Both the position numbers and the translations under genes were made by a program. The notes below the pieces were generated by a model. It was not told the DNA's origin. It made no database searches and saw nothing but the letters and a program-made list of their open reading frames with translations. From Cristatella mucedo (Eukaryota > Bryozoa > Phylactolaemata > Cristatellidae), in NCBI GenBank assembly GCA_009760855.2, contig WPIO01000243.1:22501-86500 (forward strand): DNA of 64,000 bases. Reading direction: 5' to 3'. Below, piece after piece: positions 20,401-31,988 of this stretch; position 1 is the stretch's first letter; every line of letters starts with the position of its first letter.

Positions 20401-21345
20401 GCAGCTATTTAGCTGTTAGTTGGTGGCGAGGACTCGCGCTCGGCGCCGTCGGCTTTATCTAGCCAGACCCCGAAGGCAGGGTAGGCCACACGACGGAAAC
20501 CACGCACGGAACGTAGCAGCCGCGGCCTCGTGCTCACTCGGACACGATTTTTGACAAGTGGATGCGGAATCCCAAACAATATGTCGACGCGGAGACACGC
20601 CGCCCACGCCTCCAGTCCCAATCGCATGCATAAATAGAGAAAAATACGAATACTGGGTGACTTCAAGCTGCGCTCTCCGCAAATGACGCGCGACATTTTT
20701 GCGGGATTTCCCGTTTCGTTCATCAGTCGCCCGGCGGCTCCTCTACCGACAGCCCCGACAGCAGCTCCACCACTGTTGTTATGTTAACGGTGGCCAGCGT
20801 TTCCCTGTCTCTTGTATACAGGCGTGCTCATACCGCAGCGTCCACGGCTGCATGTCCGGCTGCTGCAGAAGCCCCGACGCCCCAACTCAGGCGTAAGGTG
20901 CTGCGACGCTCGTCCCCCCTCGGCCATCGCTGCCCGCGGCGCCGACGTCGTTCTGCGTTGTAAACGCAGCCGTCGTCTCTGCGGCGACTTTCACCGGAGT
21001 TGAGTTCACGGAAGGAGCCAGGGTTGAGGGGTAAGGGTCAGGGGCAAGGAATGAGATCGTCTACGATGCCCGCCCGTCGATGCCGAACCCTGCACGTTTT
21101 AACATTTGGCTGCTGCCGCTGCTAAATGCATCGCACCGCCTATCCGAAAGCCTCACTCATGCATTAAGCAATAAACGAGATCCGCGGAGATCTGACGACA
21201 CTTCAAAGATATAAGGCGAGTTTCTGCTTAACTTTTTCAAGCGTTAGTGCTTAATGCGGCGGCTCGGTTTACGATGGTAAGCATCTCTGTCAGCATAAAA
21301 CATAGCTCTCCATCTTTGTAGATTCGATTGCCAAAGTGGGCGAAC
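20401..21345. other. Unassigned intronic DNA
   Basis: No recognised feature. Confidence 0.4.
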
Positions 21346-21470
21346 CTGCGGTCTGTCAGTCCATCTCTCCGTGTGACTGTCCGTCTCCACGTCCGTCATG
21401 TCCATCTCTCAGTCCGTGTGTCCGTCTGTCTATCCGTCCGCCTGTCTGCCCGTCTGTCTGTCAGTCTGAT
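21346..21470. repeat. Degenerate TCCGTCTGTC-type repeat
   Basis: Imperfect tandem array of CCATCTCTCCGTGT / CCGTCTGTCTAT units. Confidence 0.75.
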
Positions 21471-21980
21471 CTCACCAACTGTCTGCTCAGCAGTGCTGCC
21501 GCATGCAGACAGAGTGGTGACGTTGAAGCAAGGGTGCGGCTGCATAGGTGCGGGGCAGCGATGCAAAGGCGGCTGTTTTCCATCCCGAAAGGTCTCGGCA
21601 TGATGGAAATAGCTGGCATCCATCGTTTGACCAGCAGTCTCCTGTTCATTTCCTTGAGTAATCGGCAGTGAGCTTGGCGGAATTCCCTGCGAGCTGAAGA
21701 CTGGCATGTCAGCCGAATAACGGAGCAGCCGCAGAGGCGCTAACGGCATTCTCCGGCAGCTCGCTGCCGCGATGCGGCTGAATAAGGTGAAGCCAATATG
21801 GTTAGCAAAATTAAGCTATTTATGCCCTCTGCCAGCCGCTGCAGCTCATAGCTCGTTTTGAAAATGCTAAGAATGTTGGGGGAAGAGCTCCCTCACGGTG
21901 TGCGCTTACCAACACTCTCGATGATGCTCCGATTCCAGGGAAACCGGGGCATTGAGGTCATCACTTCCCCCCTCTACCCA

Positions 21981-22100
21981 GGTCCAGCCCCGTGGCAAGA
22001 CGCTTGCACTTCGCGGGGCTGGCCATGTGTCCGAGTCCTAAGGCGGATAATCCTGCATTGCCCCGGGCGAGCAGGCGAGAGCCACCAAAAGCTCAGTGCC
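21981..22100 (+). mobile_element. Decayed tRNA-derived SINE
   Basis: GGTCCAGCCCCGTGGCAAGA, GTGTCCGAGTCCTA (box B-like) and GCGGATAATCCTGCATTGCC recall the SINE head and body start; the end is lost at the next SINE copy. Confidence 0.45.
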
Positions 22101-22108
22101 TCGACTTA

Positions 22109-22275
22109 AGGGCCGCGATAGGCCAGGAGGTAAGGTACTCGCTCTTCACGGCCAAGGTAGTGGGTTCGAATCCGGCAGTGGGCAATCCTTTATTGCCAAT
22201 TGCAAGTGGTGTTGATAGCCGTTAAAGCTCGTCTATCGCTCCACAAATGAGGCTGTCATATCAGCCAGTATCGCT
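22109..22275 (+). mobile_element. tRNA-derived SINE, subfamily 1
   Basis: Box A-like GGCCAGGAGGTAAGGTACTC, box B GGGTTCGAATCC, body GGGCAATCCTTTATTGCC AATTGCAAGTGG, end GAGGCTGTCATATCAGCCAG. Confidence 0.88.
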
Positions 22276-22279
22276 ATCA

Positions 22280-22775
22280 TTTGAAAATTCGTTCGTAGCG
22301 AAATTTTCTCCGCGGCTGTCAACTCTGGCACATCCTCTACAAGTGCCCTGAGGCGTTGCTTCCACGACGATGCTTACGACCGCGGGCTTGCGCACCAATT
22401 TTAAGCTTTGACTGGGCACAAACACGCTCTTCATCGTTGCAATGACTTCATCTTGCAGCTTTCAGCCACACCTCTAGAAATAACCATCGGGGGGGGGGCA
22501 GGCGGTAGTCCGTAGTTACATTGGATTCCCAGGATTTCAAGGCAATGCTGTAATGCAATGAAAGCCGCCACCTTGTACAAAAACATTAGAATACCAAGGG
22601 ACTTGCTGTAATATGGAGAGCCTTGCTTGTGTACTCGGAATCTGACTAAAGTAAAGTTTGCAATCGGGATTGCCAACCAACCGCTCGCTCGCCACGCCGA
22701 ACAAAGCTAAAGCGAAACCTTTAGACATGACGTGACGAAGGATGGAGTGCGGAAACCATCCGATCGAGCAGCAGC
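22280..22775. other. Unassigned intronic DNA
   Basis: Only a run of nine G (22491-22499) stands out. Confidence 0.4.
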
Positions 22776-23175
22776 AGCAGCAGCTAATAATAATAATAAT
22801 AATGTACTTGATAAAGCGCCCCCAGAGAACTCGATCTCTTTCTAGGCGTTTTACATTTGCTGCAAAGGGAAATGCAATTGAATGGTAAGTAAAATCATGC
22901 TTGAAAAACAAACAAAATGAATAGCATGGTTAGGGGTGACATGCACAGGGTCAGCATGCAAATGTGGTTAGTGGCAGCATGCACAGTGTCAGCACGCATA
23001 AGCACGTGAAGGACGAATCACAGGGACCTACTAAATGCTATCCTAAATAGGTGTGTTTTTAAGTTCCTTTTAAATGTGGTCAGGTCAGGGGATGTTCTGA
23101 TGCAGGTCGGGAGGGAGTTCGAGGCTTTGGGAGCATACGAACTAAATGCACGGTCTCCAAAGGATTTGAGCTAAG
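22776..23175 (-). mobile_element. LINE family B 3' end (minus)
   Basis: (CAG)5 and (TAA)6 at the tail, then the reversed stem CCCAGAGAACTCGATCTCTT, the GCTGCAAAGGGAAATG landmark, 3' UTR repeats (GACATGCACAGGGTCAGCAT) and the last codons of the ORF (minus: ELPPDLHQNIP, KKLKNTPI-like). It aligns closely with 57655-58045. Confidence 0.88.
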
Positions 23176-23815
23176 GACGTCTGTCGTAAATCGCCGCAAT
23201 ACACCGCTCGATGACAGAAGGCGATGCAATTTTAATTTAGTAGAAAAAACCGCCAAAAGGGCTGCGCAAGTAGGACTCGTAACGCCGCAATCGCACCCAT
23301 ATCGCCTCATTCGCGATGCATTCCTTCGATAAAAGACAGACGCAGCTCGCTCAGCAAGACGCGTGCACATGCGGCGCCCATCCTAATAGGTTTCCCCGCT
23401 CCACGGGAATTCTGAAAAGATCTCTGCGATCAGAGGACGCCCTAACTAGGAGCAATGTTTGACGTAAATATTCTCACTGCCGTATAGGCCATCAGAAGCT
23501 CCACTTAAAGATTACTCAGCTCAGGCGTGAAGCGAGAGAGATAGTTAGCATCTTGTGTGTCGATAAGTTCGCGACCGCTGCTAGCAGCGGCCTATTCGGC
23601 CAGCCGCTCCAGTCAGCGCTGGGTGCACGCTCGCAAGGCTGCCTCATTCAGTCGCAGCCATATTTCGCTACTTCCAGAGAGCATGAATCGGTGTTAGGTT
23701 TTAGGCGTGGGAGCCACCAATGCAGCCAAGCATTTTCGATGCTTGCAGATGCCCCGGAAATCGTTTCGCGTGACGGCACGCCAACGATCATCCGCGACAA
23801 CAAAAAGCCACTGGC
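23176..23815. other. Unassigned intronic DNA
   Basis: No recognised feature. Confidence 0.4.
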
Positions 23816-23990
23816 GGATTTAACAGCCTCTTTTTGCATAGCGACAGAAGAGCCTTTACGGATATCGCCACCACTTGCAGTGGCGACAAAGGATCGCCCA
23901 CCGCAGGATTCAAACCCACGACCTCGAGACCAAGGTCGCGATACGTAGCCGCCTTACCTAGTGTGCAATCGCGGCTCACCACGGTGCAGC
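23816..23990 (-). mobile_element. tRNA-derived SINE, subfamily 1 (minus)
   Basis: Minus: GTGAGCCGCGATTGCACACT AGGTAAGGCGG, box B GGGTTTGAATCC, body GGCGATCCTTTGTCGCCACT GCAAGTGGTGGCGATATCC and AGAGGCTGTTAAATCC. Confidence 0.88.
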
Positions 23991-23999
23991 CAGGAGTTA

Positions 24000-25070
24000 A
24001 GCATCGATGTGGGGTGAAACGTCGACCTTAAGCAGCGCGAGGCACTAGCTAAAGGTGCTCGTTCTCTTTGAGATTTGCGAATCTCGAAGAATCTCGAATT
24101 CGAAAAAATTCGCGGAAAGTTCTCTAGCCGGTCTAAAAGCAGATGAGCTCATTCGGGTCCGAAGCTGCAAGCCAAATGCGGGCAGCCCGGACGCTCAACC
24201 ATCGGGCGCCGAAGCGGAAGCACGACGCTATTGGTGGAGAGACTGAAGCTTCGCACACGGACGGAAGCTTCGAGAGCCCCTCGCCGAGCGTCGCCGGACC
24301 GCCGAAGAGAAGCGCGCCTCTTTGGCTTTTCTGAAACTACGGCGGCCTCCTTACAAAAGAGAACTAATGACGGTCCATCTGGAAAGAAAGGGGCGCCACT
24401 CGCGTAGCTTTCCCAGCTTCGATCGAATCCTCGACGATGAGAGCAAGCTGGCCATAGGCTCCGGACAACTCCGCGATGCGGCATCGCTCCACGTGACGCT
24501 CGCGCACCATGTGACCTCAGCATCTCCGGATCGCTAGGCCTTCGGCGGAAGCGGTCGAAGGCAGCCGCTAATCCTAAGCGAGCCAGACGTAGGCGGCTCG
24601 CAACAGCGGGAGGGGACAGCCGGGGGCGGACTGGCGCGGCAGGCGGATCGGGCTTCAATTGCGGCGGCGCCATTGGCTGGAGCAGCACGGCCGCGTACTG
24701 TCATCCGGGCCTGCGGAGGGCGGCCTGCACTCCAAGCTACCAATCCGAACTCTGCATGACGTTGAAAGTAACCCTGCTAGCGCGTATGCGCGAAAAATCC
24801 CGGGAAAAACTCCAACTTTGCTTTGGATGGCGGGCATCTGCGTCCGCTGTCTTATGGAGATGTACTTCGATATCTCCGCTAGAGCTCATTGCCTGTGGAC
24901 TCGTTTCGCTGAGTCATAGTGGAATTACACGGCACACCCAAACGTACTGGTCGCCATCTTGCCACCAGACGGGCGGACTTTTTCGCTTTAATTAGTAGGT
25001 GTACATGAAAAATATCTTGCCATTCTTATTTATAGTCACGCGGGAGCTCCTCTTCCCGTTGCTCCGCGCC
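24000..25070. other. Unassigned, partly GC-rich
   Basis: A CTCGAA-rich palindromic patch (GAATCTCGAAGAATCTCGAA, 24079-24098) precedes a GC-rich block. The minus frame 24149-24688 has no recognisable domain. Confidence 0.35.
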
Positions 25071-25090
25071 GGCTGGTGAATATGTACATA

Positions 25091-25213
25091 TAGTTCATTT
25101 GTATAGCACCCCAATGAGAGCTCAATCGCTACCCAGCTGCTGTATATATGCCGCAGGGCTCGAGCCCACGACCTTGGTCGTTGAAGGTCAGCACCTTACC
25201 CCCTAGACCAAAC
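25091..25213 (-). mobile_element. tRNA-head SINE with LINE-like tail (minus)
   Basis: Minus: GGTCTAGGGGGTAAGGTGCT (box A-like), CGACCAAGGTCG stem, box B GGGCTCGAGCCCT, then an L2-like end GCGATTGAGCTCTCATTGGG GTGCTATACAAATG. It is the clearest example of a tRNA head joined to the terminal stem used by LINE family B. Confidence 0.82.
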
Positions 25214-25215
25214 TT

Positions 25216-27415
25216 ACTGAGTCCTGTCCTGTTTACGTACCCACGCACATAAAGTACATTCCTTGTTTTGTCAAAATAAATCAAGTGCGAACGCACCCAC
25301 TAAGCTTTAATCCGTGTTTGATCATTAATAATCTCTTCAGAGGTCGTTGAACTGTAGTGCAAGAATTAGGCGAGTAGCAGTGAGGGCTAATAATCGTACT
25401 TAGTATTACGGAAAGAACACGATTGGCTTTTGTAAGGCCTGCGTGTATCTATGAGAGCTCACAAATCGCGCGAGCAAATTGAGACAACGCAGACAGTCGT
25501 TTGTCAACTTCTCAAGTTTATATGGCTATATCCGACGCACTGTAGTTGTCATCCTACGTTGATCCAATGCGGGTGTAGTACGCTTAGTGCAAGTGAAAGC
25601 AGAGACTGCATGAGTGTACAAAGGTACCACGTGATGTTGGTTCAAGCGCTGAAGCACCGAGAGACTGTTTCTATTTATCTGCTAATCAGCTGCCACCGAT
25701 GGAAGCTGTAAATGGTGGTTTAGTCCGAATCAATGCTGCTCTATTTATCGGCGCCACTTTACTGCGAAACTCGCTTTGAGCGACGAGGGTGCAATCGCAG
25801 ATTCGCGGCCGGAACCGGAACTGCGTGATCCCAGAGGCTCGGCTGGCGGACAAATGCCAAAAACGGATACGTGCCAGAGTATGCCGGAAGTTTTCAATAT
25901 CTTCTGCTCTCGTCATTTTTTCTCTTCAATTAAATCAAATTTTTAGACCATTGCAGCGCGGATACCCAACGATAAAATTTCGTGGAATTAAACTAGCACA
26001 AGATAATTACTAGGGTTTCTCGAAGAATTAAAAATTCCCAGGAGTGAGCCCCCATTCCCGAATCCAGACGTTACGAGAACGCGTCGCTGCTCCGGGAATA
26101 AAGTCCCCTCAACGAAGAAGAATCGCTCAGGGACGTCAGTCCGTCCTGACTCGTAACGGATCGCGGTAAATCTCGTGCCTCTTCTATATACTTTCGTAAA
26201 AGAAAAGATGAGCGACGATAGAAATGAGGCCCCAGTTTCGCTAAAGCGCTAGACGAAGGGCGTTCGCCGCAAAGGAAAATCTCGTCGTCGCACAGCAGCG
26301 CTGGAACTGCCGCCGCAAGCGGAACGACCGCCGCGTGCCGGCAGATCGGCGAGAAAAAACATTTCCCTGCAAATAAATCTTTAGGCTCACTCTGCGGCTA
26401 CCTAATTAGGCGACTTAGGCGCGCGAAGGGGCGAGCACACCTGAGCGCATAGCGTCAAGCCGGCGTCGCTCGACGTTCTCACCATTTCGCCATTTCCGGC
26501 AAGATCTAGCGACTCAGCGGCTTGCACTCCTTTGCTGACTGCGATTTCCAGCCAGGGAAATACGCGGCTCGGTGACGCCCCATCTTTAGCCGCCGCCGCT
26601 GCCGCCGCCGCAGCTCCGATTTCCGCCTCCGCATCCATTGCCTCGTCTCAATTGCTACCCTGGCTTGCGGAACGGATAAAAGTCGCCCCGCGAGACACCC
26701 AACCCCGCCCTAACGCTGGTCACGTGACTTGTGACGTTTCGGCCTTGGGAAGCGTCGGCTGCTGCTGGGGCGGCTTGCATACAGCTGAACTAACTCCCGC
26801 AGCTCCGCCAGGTACCCGCAAGACGAGGCTCGGACATCTCGGATGGCGAGCCTGCAGCACTTCTACCTCGTCGGTCTGGCCGAGGAGGATCGAGTACCGA
26901 CGCAGCGCGGCGTGCATCGTGCACGTTCACGCGTTCGTGCGCTCGCGTCTGGGCCTTTACAGTTCCCTATATTCAGGTCTCCCGACCCTCACCCCGAATC
27001 TTTCTGCAGCTAGTGCAGTGCTCAGCCGCTCGTCGTCTGCTCTTTCGCCGACAGAGTGGCTCTCACTTCACAGGACTACTTTTGGCTCGCCGCTGAATCC
27101 CTGTCGCAGGACTAGTTTTTGCTGACTCCCTGTTGTGTCGAATCTATTCGTCAGAATTCTCAGTCGGGCTTATGGGTCACTTCACTCGCTTGCACCGCTT
27201 TGACCTATTCGACCTAATCGCTCTTCCAGCTACAATCGCACCATCCGCTCCTCGGCATCCGATTATGTCAACGAGCCTCGCACCTTGACTTGATGGCCGC
27301 TCTGACGACCGGGCCTTTCCCTTGGCATGCATCGAAAGTTTGGAATTCGCAGCCGTTTTTTTTGTCGCCGTGCATCTTCTGCGTTGAATCGGCAAAAAGT
27401 CTCGGTTAAAGACGC
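25216..27415. other. Unassigned, GC-rich from 26240
   Basis: Contains (GCC)n at 26588-26614. Open frames there are Ala/Pro/Ser-rich without domains. No gene recognised. Confidence 0.35.
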
Positions 27416-27418
27416 ATC

Positions 27419-27553
27419 TGCTCCACCCAGCATCCCCTGCGCTCCACCCAGCATCCCCTGCGCTCCACCCAGCATTCCCTGCGCTCCACCCAGCATTCCC
27501 TGCGCTCCACCCAGCATCCCCTGCGCTCCACTCAGCATTCCCTGCGCTCCAGT
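27419..27553. repeat. 21-bp minisatellite
   Basis: Six to seven copies of CTCCACCCAGCATCCCCTGCG with C/T changes in CCCC/TCCC. Length divisible by 3 keeps frames open (PPSIPCA / GAQGMLG periodic products); I take these as repeat artefacts. Confidence 0.95.
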
Positions 27554-27754
27554 GGACTTTTCGTTTAGCGACTCCTCTATGCGTTGCATGCTTCACCTGA
27601 GCGTGCAAGATGCAGTGCATTTTACGAGCCGGGAGTCCGACTAGCCAGTGGACCTGAGAATCTTCTTTGGGTGCGTTTACATGTTCGTCAAAGCATATTA
27701 CCTTCAATTTTATAATAATATTTATTGCCTCTCTTACAGTAATTTTTATTTAGA

Positions 27755-27825
27755 CCAGAATAGGAATTCGGTTCCATTGGGGTGCTTTGCGAAAGACTCG
27801 TTATTATTATCATTATTATTTTTAC
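27755..27825 (+). mobile_element. Possible LINE 3' terminus
   Basis: GAATTCGGTTCCATTGGGGT GCTTTGCGAAA followed by TTATTATTATCATTATTATT; terminal-stem-like but only the last 70 bases. Confidence 0.45.
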
Positions 27826-27849
27826 GCACCTGCATCGATTTTAATCGCT

Positions 27850-28464
27850 GCACTCTAAGCAAATATTGGTCCAAGCAGAGGCTCAGCGAACAGCAGCCGC
27901 CTGCCTCAGCAGGCGTGTGGCAGCACGTGTGAGTGTGGCAGCACGAGCTGCGAGACAGCAATAGAAACCGGAAGTTGGAGATGCCAAGAAAGTGGGAAAT
28001 GCCACGCCTGTTGCCTCCCCAAGGAAGGAATTATCGCCCGTCTCGCTCGCGCGCATGACTGATGGAGTCGCTGTCGAACTCGGACCGCTAATATTGAAAG
28101 GTCTCGGGCTGCCAGCGAGCCAGGGTCCACTCGAGCGGCAGCCCTGATCTGCGGCTGCGGCTTCGACTACGGCTCGGTGCTTGCTCGGTGCGTGAGAGCT
28201 CGCGCCGCCCTCACGAGCTCTCACGGCGAGCGCAAAAATGACGAGCTTCGGCTGCTCGTCATTTCAATGCGTAGATGCGAACGTCTCTTCAAATGTTTTA
28301 TTTGACGAGCATTTAAGCTTGGATCTTTGAGCTGCTCAGCTTTTGTCTAGCGGCTGCGTTCGCGAGAACGTCACAGCTCCGTCTGCGCTGGAGGCGGCTG
28401 CAGCCGCTGCGAGCGGCCGTGGGATCCAAGAGGCAGCGAACGGATGACCCAAACATGCCAGCTC

Positions 28465-28465
<1 letters not shown>
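27850..28465. other. Unassigned intronic DNA
   Basis: Partly GC-rich; no recognised feature beyond a TGTGGCAGCACGTGTGAGTG TGGCAGCACG near-repeat at 27917. Confidence 0.35.
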
Positions 28466-28551
<86 letters not shown>

Positions 28552-28598
28552 TCTCTGCTATCTCTCTCTCTCTCTCTCTCTCTCTCTGCTCTCTGCTT

Positions 28599-28632
<34 letters not shown>

Positions 28633-28651
28633 TCTCTTTCTCTTTCTGCTT

Positions 28652-28694
<43 letters not shown>

Positions 28695-28732
28695 TTCTCT
28701 CTCTGCTCTCTCTCTCTCTCTCTCTTTCTCTC
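28466..28732. repeat. (TC)n polypyrimidine array
   Basis: About 80 bases of pure TC, then blocks broken by TGCTCTC and TTTC variants. Confidence 0.98.
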
Positions 28733-29255
28733 GCTTCGATGGACTCAGTCTCGGAACGATAGCTTGGCTTGTCACTCAAATGCATCAAGGACAGCGCCGA
28801 TGCCGAATCTAATCGTACTTCCGGATGGCAAACACAATTTTTTTTTAATCTGCCTATGATCAGTAAGCAAATGGTCAGCTGATTCAGCAGTCTCATTTAA
28901 ATAGCGGCTAAACAGCTGCAGCAGCTATCGCTTCCATTTGCATTGGGAAAGAATGAATAGCCCGCCGAAGGACTGGAACCCACGAACTGGATCTTGAACT
29001 CTTTAGCTTTCGGTGGATATCGAAGCTTCGGCGCTGGTAGACAAATTCTAAATCAGCTAGACAGACAGCTTTATTGTATGCAGATTTTTACTGCTGCAAA
29101 TATAGTCGAACGCAAAAGGACTAGACAAAGGCGAAGCATCGGATTGAAGCATCGGATGTCAGACTCGGCTCCCACCTACCAGGCCAGGTGTGTGGCGGAT
29201 GCCACCTCTGCCACACCCTGGCTTCGCTTCTGGGACTACAGGATGATGACCGCTG

Positions 29256-29400
29256 GGTCGTAGCCCAGGGGTCAGGTGCTCGCGTTTCATTGACCTGGGG
29301 CGTGGGTTTGAGTACTGCAGCCTCCAATCTTGTATCGCCCACTGCAAGCGAAGGCTCTTCTGCCTCCACGTAAATGGGGCTGTATAATCAGTTGGTCGTT
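29256..29400 (+). mobile_element. tRNA-derived SINE, subfamily 2
   Basis: GGTCGTAGCCCAGGGGTCAG GTGCTCG (box A-like), GGGTTTGAGTACT (box B), body ATCGCCCACTGCAAGCGAAG GCTCTTCTGCCTCCACG, end AAATGGGGCTGTATAATCAG. Confidence 0.8.
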
Positions 29401-29857
29401 TACGTGCGTGCTCTCTTGGGCATGACAGTGGGGAGCGGCTGCCCAGACGAATGCCGCAGCCATTTTTTCTCCTATCCCCAGAGGTTCCGGGGGCATGTAG
29501 ACTGATCTAACCATGGCAGCAGTGATTAGCCCAACGCCCACTCCCCCCGCCCCCAGAACCTAGGGTCCAACTTCTCATCGGTGAACAAATTTGCCAGCTG
29601 ACGAATATAAGCCCCTCTGCGACGATACCGGTACTGAACGCTGCAGGAGCTAGCTGTTCACAGCCACAAACCTTCGGCTATCGCTCAGGACAGTTCAAAG
29701 CGGTAGGGCGTCGCTCATCAAAAGAAACAGCCAATCGCGGGATGCTGAAGCGATGCTGCCGTCTGCCTCGCCAAGCTTCCGAAACGCTGCTCCTACCCGC
29801 AGGATTGACGGCCCCATTGACTGGAACTACGATGGCTCTTACGCATCGATAATAACT

Positions 29858-30125
29858 AGTCTCCTGCCGCCGACTATGGCACTTCTTTCTAGCCGTCCTG
29901 AGGGGTTGCTACCAAGCTATTTTCTATCTCAACTATTCTCCAGACTCAACTGCGCTGCGCACTTTCTCTTTGTTGCGTGAGCTGAAGTCTGTCGGCTACC
30001 GAATGTGTACCGAAAGCCACTCAGGCTGAGTGTTCTACACAAAACTCTCCTACGTAACCCCCAGACAGTCTTTGTGGATTTGTGGAGTTACTGATGGAGA
30101 TCGTGGCATTACATTACACTACATC
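29858..30125 (+). mobile_element. LINE family A 3' fragment
   Basis: Starts in CCGACTATGGCACTTCTTTC, continues FSLLREtKSVGYRM-type coding (here RELKSVGYRMCTES), and ends GAGTTACTGATGGAGATCGT then ATTACATTACACTACATC. Confidence 0.85.
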
Positions 30126-30239
30126 TTGAAGTTCGTATTCTAATCAAAGACCCTGTCCTACTTCTACTATGCATAGATCAGCTGCTGCTATGCATAAATA
30201 AAATATGTCATTAGCCTCAAGTCATGTCCCAACACTTTC

Positions 30240-30561
30240 AAAAGAGGCTGTAGTCAAGCCACTACTTAATAAAGCAGCACTAGATAAACAGAACTTGGGC
30301 AACTTCCGCCCAGTTCCCCTTCTGCCGTTCCTATCAAAGATACTGGAATAAGTAGTAGCAGACCAGCTGAACTCATATATTGAATCTTCAAATCTTGCTA
30401 ATAAGTTCCAGTCGAATTGTAGAGCTAATCACTCCACAGAGGCAGTATTGCTTTGATTGCGTAAAGACTTTCTTCAGAAGGCAGACTTGGGTAGAATATC
30501 TCTGATTGTTTTGCTCAATCTTTAGGAAGCTTTTGGTACTATCGATCACCATGTCCTTCCT
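30240..30561 (+). mobile_element. LINE family B, RT N-terminal part (left half of nest)
   Basis: RT fingers/palm start in degraded frame: LGNFRPVPLLPFLSKILE, then SNLANKFQSNCRANHSTEAV and EAFGTIDHHVL; stops (TAA, TGA) interrupt it three times. Cut at ATGTCCTTC by the family A copy that follows; the reading resumes at 31265. Confidence 0.85.
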
Positions 30562-31264
30562 GAGCTGTCTCCCACAGTGGCTTGTAAAATATTTACCTAG
30601 CTCTTTAGTTCTGTCTCGGCTTGATTATTGTAATTCCCTTTTGGCTGGGCTGCCAAAGAAAGCTATTAGACCACTGCAGCAGACTATGAATATGGCTAGT
30701 CTTCAGGTCCCAGTGGTTTTAGCACGTGTCTCCTTTCCCAAAAGAGCTAGGATGGTTGCCGGTTGAGCAAAGGATACAGAGCAAAGTTCTTACGCTGACC
30801 CACAAGGCCCGCCACGGCTTGCCTCCTTCGTACGTAGCTGAACTGCTGCATCAGTTTCAGCCTGTTCGAGCCCTCAGGTCCTGTGTGGACAATAAATTAG
30901 CTGTCCCATTCCTCCGCTTAAAGCCAGTTGGTGACAGAAGCTTTAGCTCTGCAGGTCCTAGACTGTGGAACTCGCTTCCACAATTCTTAAGTAACGACAA
31001 CTACTCTCCTACTGCCGACTATGGCACATTCTTTTCAGCGGTCCTGAACTGCTACGTCTATGCTACTCACTACCTCAACTGCTCTCCTGACTATGGCTAT
31101 GCTTCCCACTTTTCTTTTGTTGCGTGAAACGAAGTCTGTTGGCTACCGAATGCGTGCCGAAAGCCGCTTAGGCTGTGAGTGCGCTATACAATACTCTCCA
31201 GCGTAACACCCACGTGGTTTATGACTTTGTGGAGTTACAGACGGAGATACATTACATTGCATTA
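30562..31264 (+). mobile_element. LINE family A copy inserted in family B
   Basis: GAGCTGTCTCCCACAGTGGC start, GLPKKAIRPLQQTMNMA, ELGWLPVEQRIQSKVLTLTH and FSSAGPRLWNSLPQFLSN, end GAGTTACAGACGGAGATACA and TTACATTGCATTA. Frame 30726-31127 is open for the C-terminal module; a small deletion after MNMA shifts the frame. Confidence 0.93.
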
Positions 31265-31730
31265 TCTCTCAACTCGCCTTTGCATTACTGGCACCATATT
31301 ATAATGGTTCAGGTCTTATCTCAGTGGGATACTTCAGAGCATTGATGTGAGCGGACAAAGATCATCCGGGAAATCGCAGAAGTACGGTTCATCTCAGGTC
31401 TCTATGCTTGGTCCTGTTCTGTTCACGTTTTAAACTATTCTTCTCGTGGATGTGATTTCCAAGCACAATCTATGCTGTCACTTTTATGTATATGAATCTA
31501 AGTTGTACCCTTGGTTTGATCCCTCCCAGCCCTCCACCTTGTCGAATTCTCTCAATTCATTTGCTTCATGTATGGATGATATCCGCACGTGGATGAAAGC
31601 AAAGGTTTCTCAACTTAAATGACAATAAAACCAACTTACTAGCTCTGGAAAAATCAAATGCGATTCAGAAATTGGAAAACTTAATGCACAAAATTGGCTC
31701 TGCCAGCATATCTCTTGCTGCGTCTGCATG
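31265..31730 (+). mobile_element. LINE family B, RT part (right half of nest)
   Basis: Continues the element interrupted at 30561: degraded RT palm (SMLGPVLFTF, LCCHFYVYESKLYPWFDPSQ, where the YADD box is YVYE) and LNDNKTNLLALEKSNAIQKLENL. It ends where a SINE is inserted. Its match to 61266-61781 (minus) fixes the family. Confidence 0.85.
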
Positions 31731-31912
31731 TGAGCCGTAATGGCTCACTAGGTAAGGTGGTTGATTTTCACGACCTCGGCCCCGAGGTCGTGGGTTCGAA
31801 TCCTGTGGTGGGCGATCCTTTATCGCCACTGCAAGCGGTGGTGATAGCCGTCAAGGCTATTCTGTCGCTATACAAAAAGAGGCTGTTAAATCAGCTAGTA
31901 TTTATTTTATTT
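31731..31912 (+). mobile_element. tRNA-derived SINE, subfamily 1
   Basis: Best preserved copy: TGAGCCGTAATGGCTCACTA GGTAAGGTGG head, GACCTCGGCCCCGAGGTCGT stem, box B GGGTTCGAATCC, body GGCGATCCTTTATCGCCACT GCAAGCGGTGGTGATAGCCG, end GAGGCTGTTAAATCAGCTAG, tail TATTTATTTTATTTAT. Confidence 0.93.
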
Positions 31913-31988
31913 ATGAAATCAAAGTGTTTTGCGAACAAGTAAGCAAGAGTCTCGCTTAGGCCAGCACGCTCGTGCAAACATCAAGAAA

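Noticed and set aside
24149..24688. 179-codon minus-strand frame
   Set aside because: Arg/Pro/Ser-rich, no motif, overlapping open frames on the other strand.
27177..27707. Frame with periodic GAQGMLG / WSAGDAG repeats
   Set aside because: Caused by a 21-bp minisatellite; the flanking sequence lacks a recognisable protein.
31791..31815. tRNA gene suggested by a perfect box B (also 10620, 22150, 33645, 50730)
   Set aside because: No cloverleaf can be folded, and the same head recurs with a shared non-tRNA body and tail: these are SINEs.
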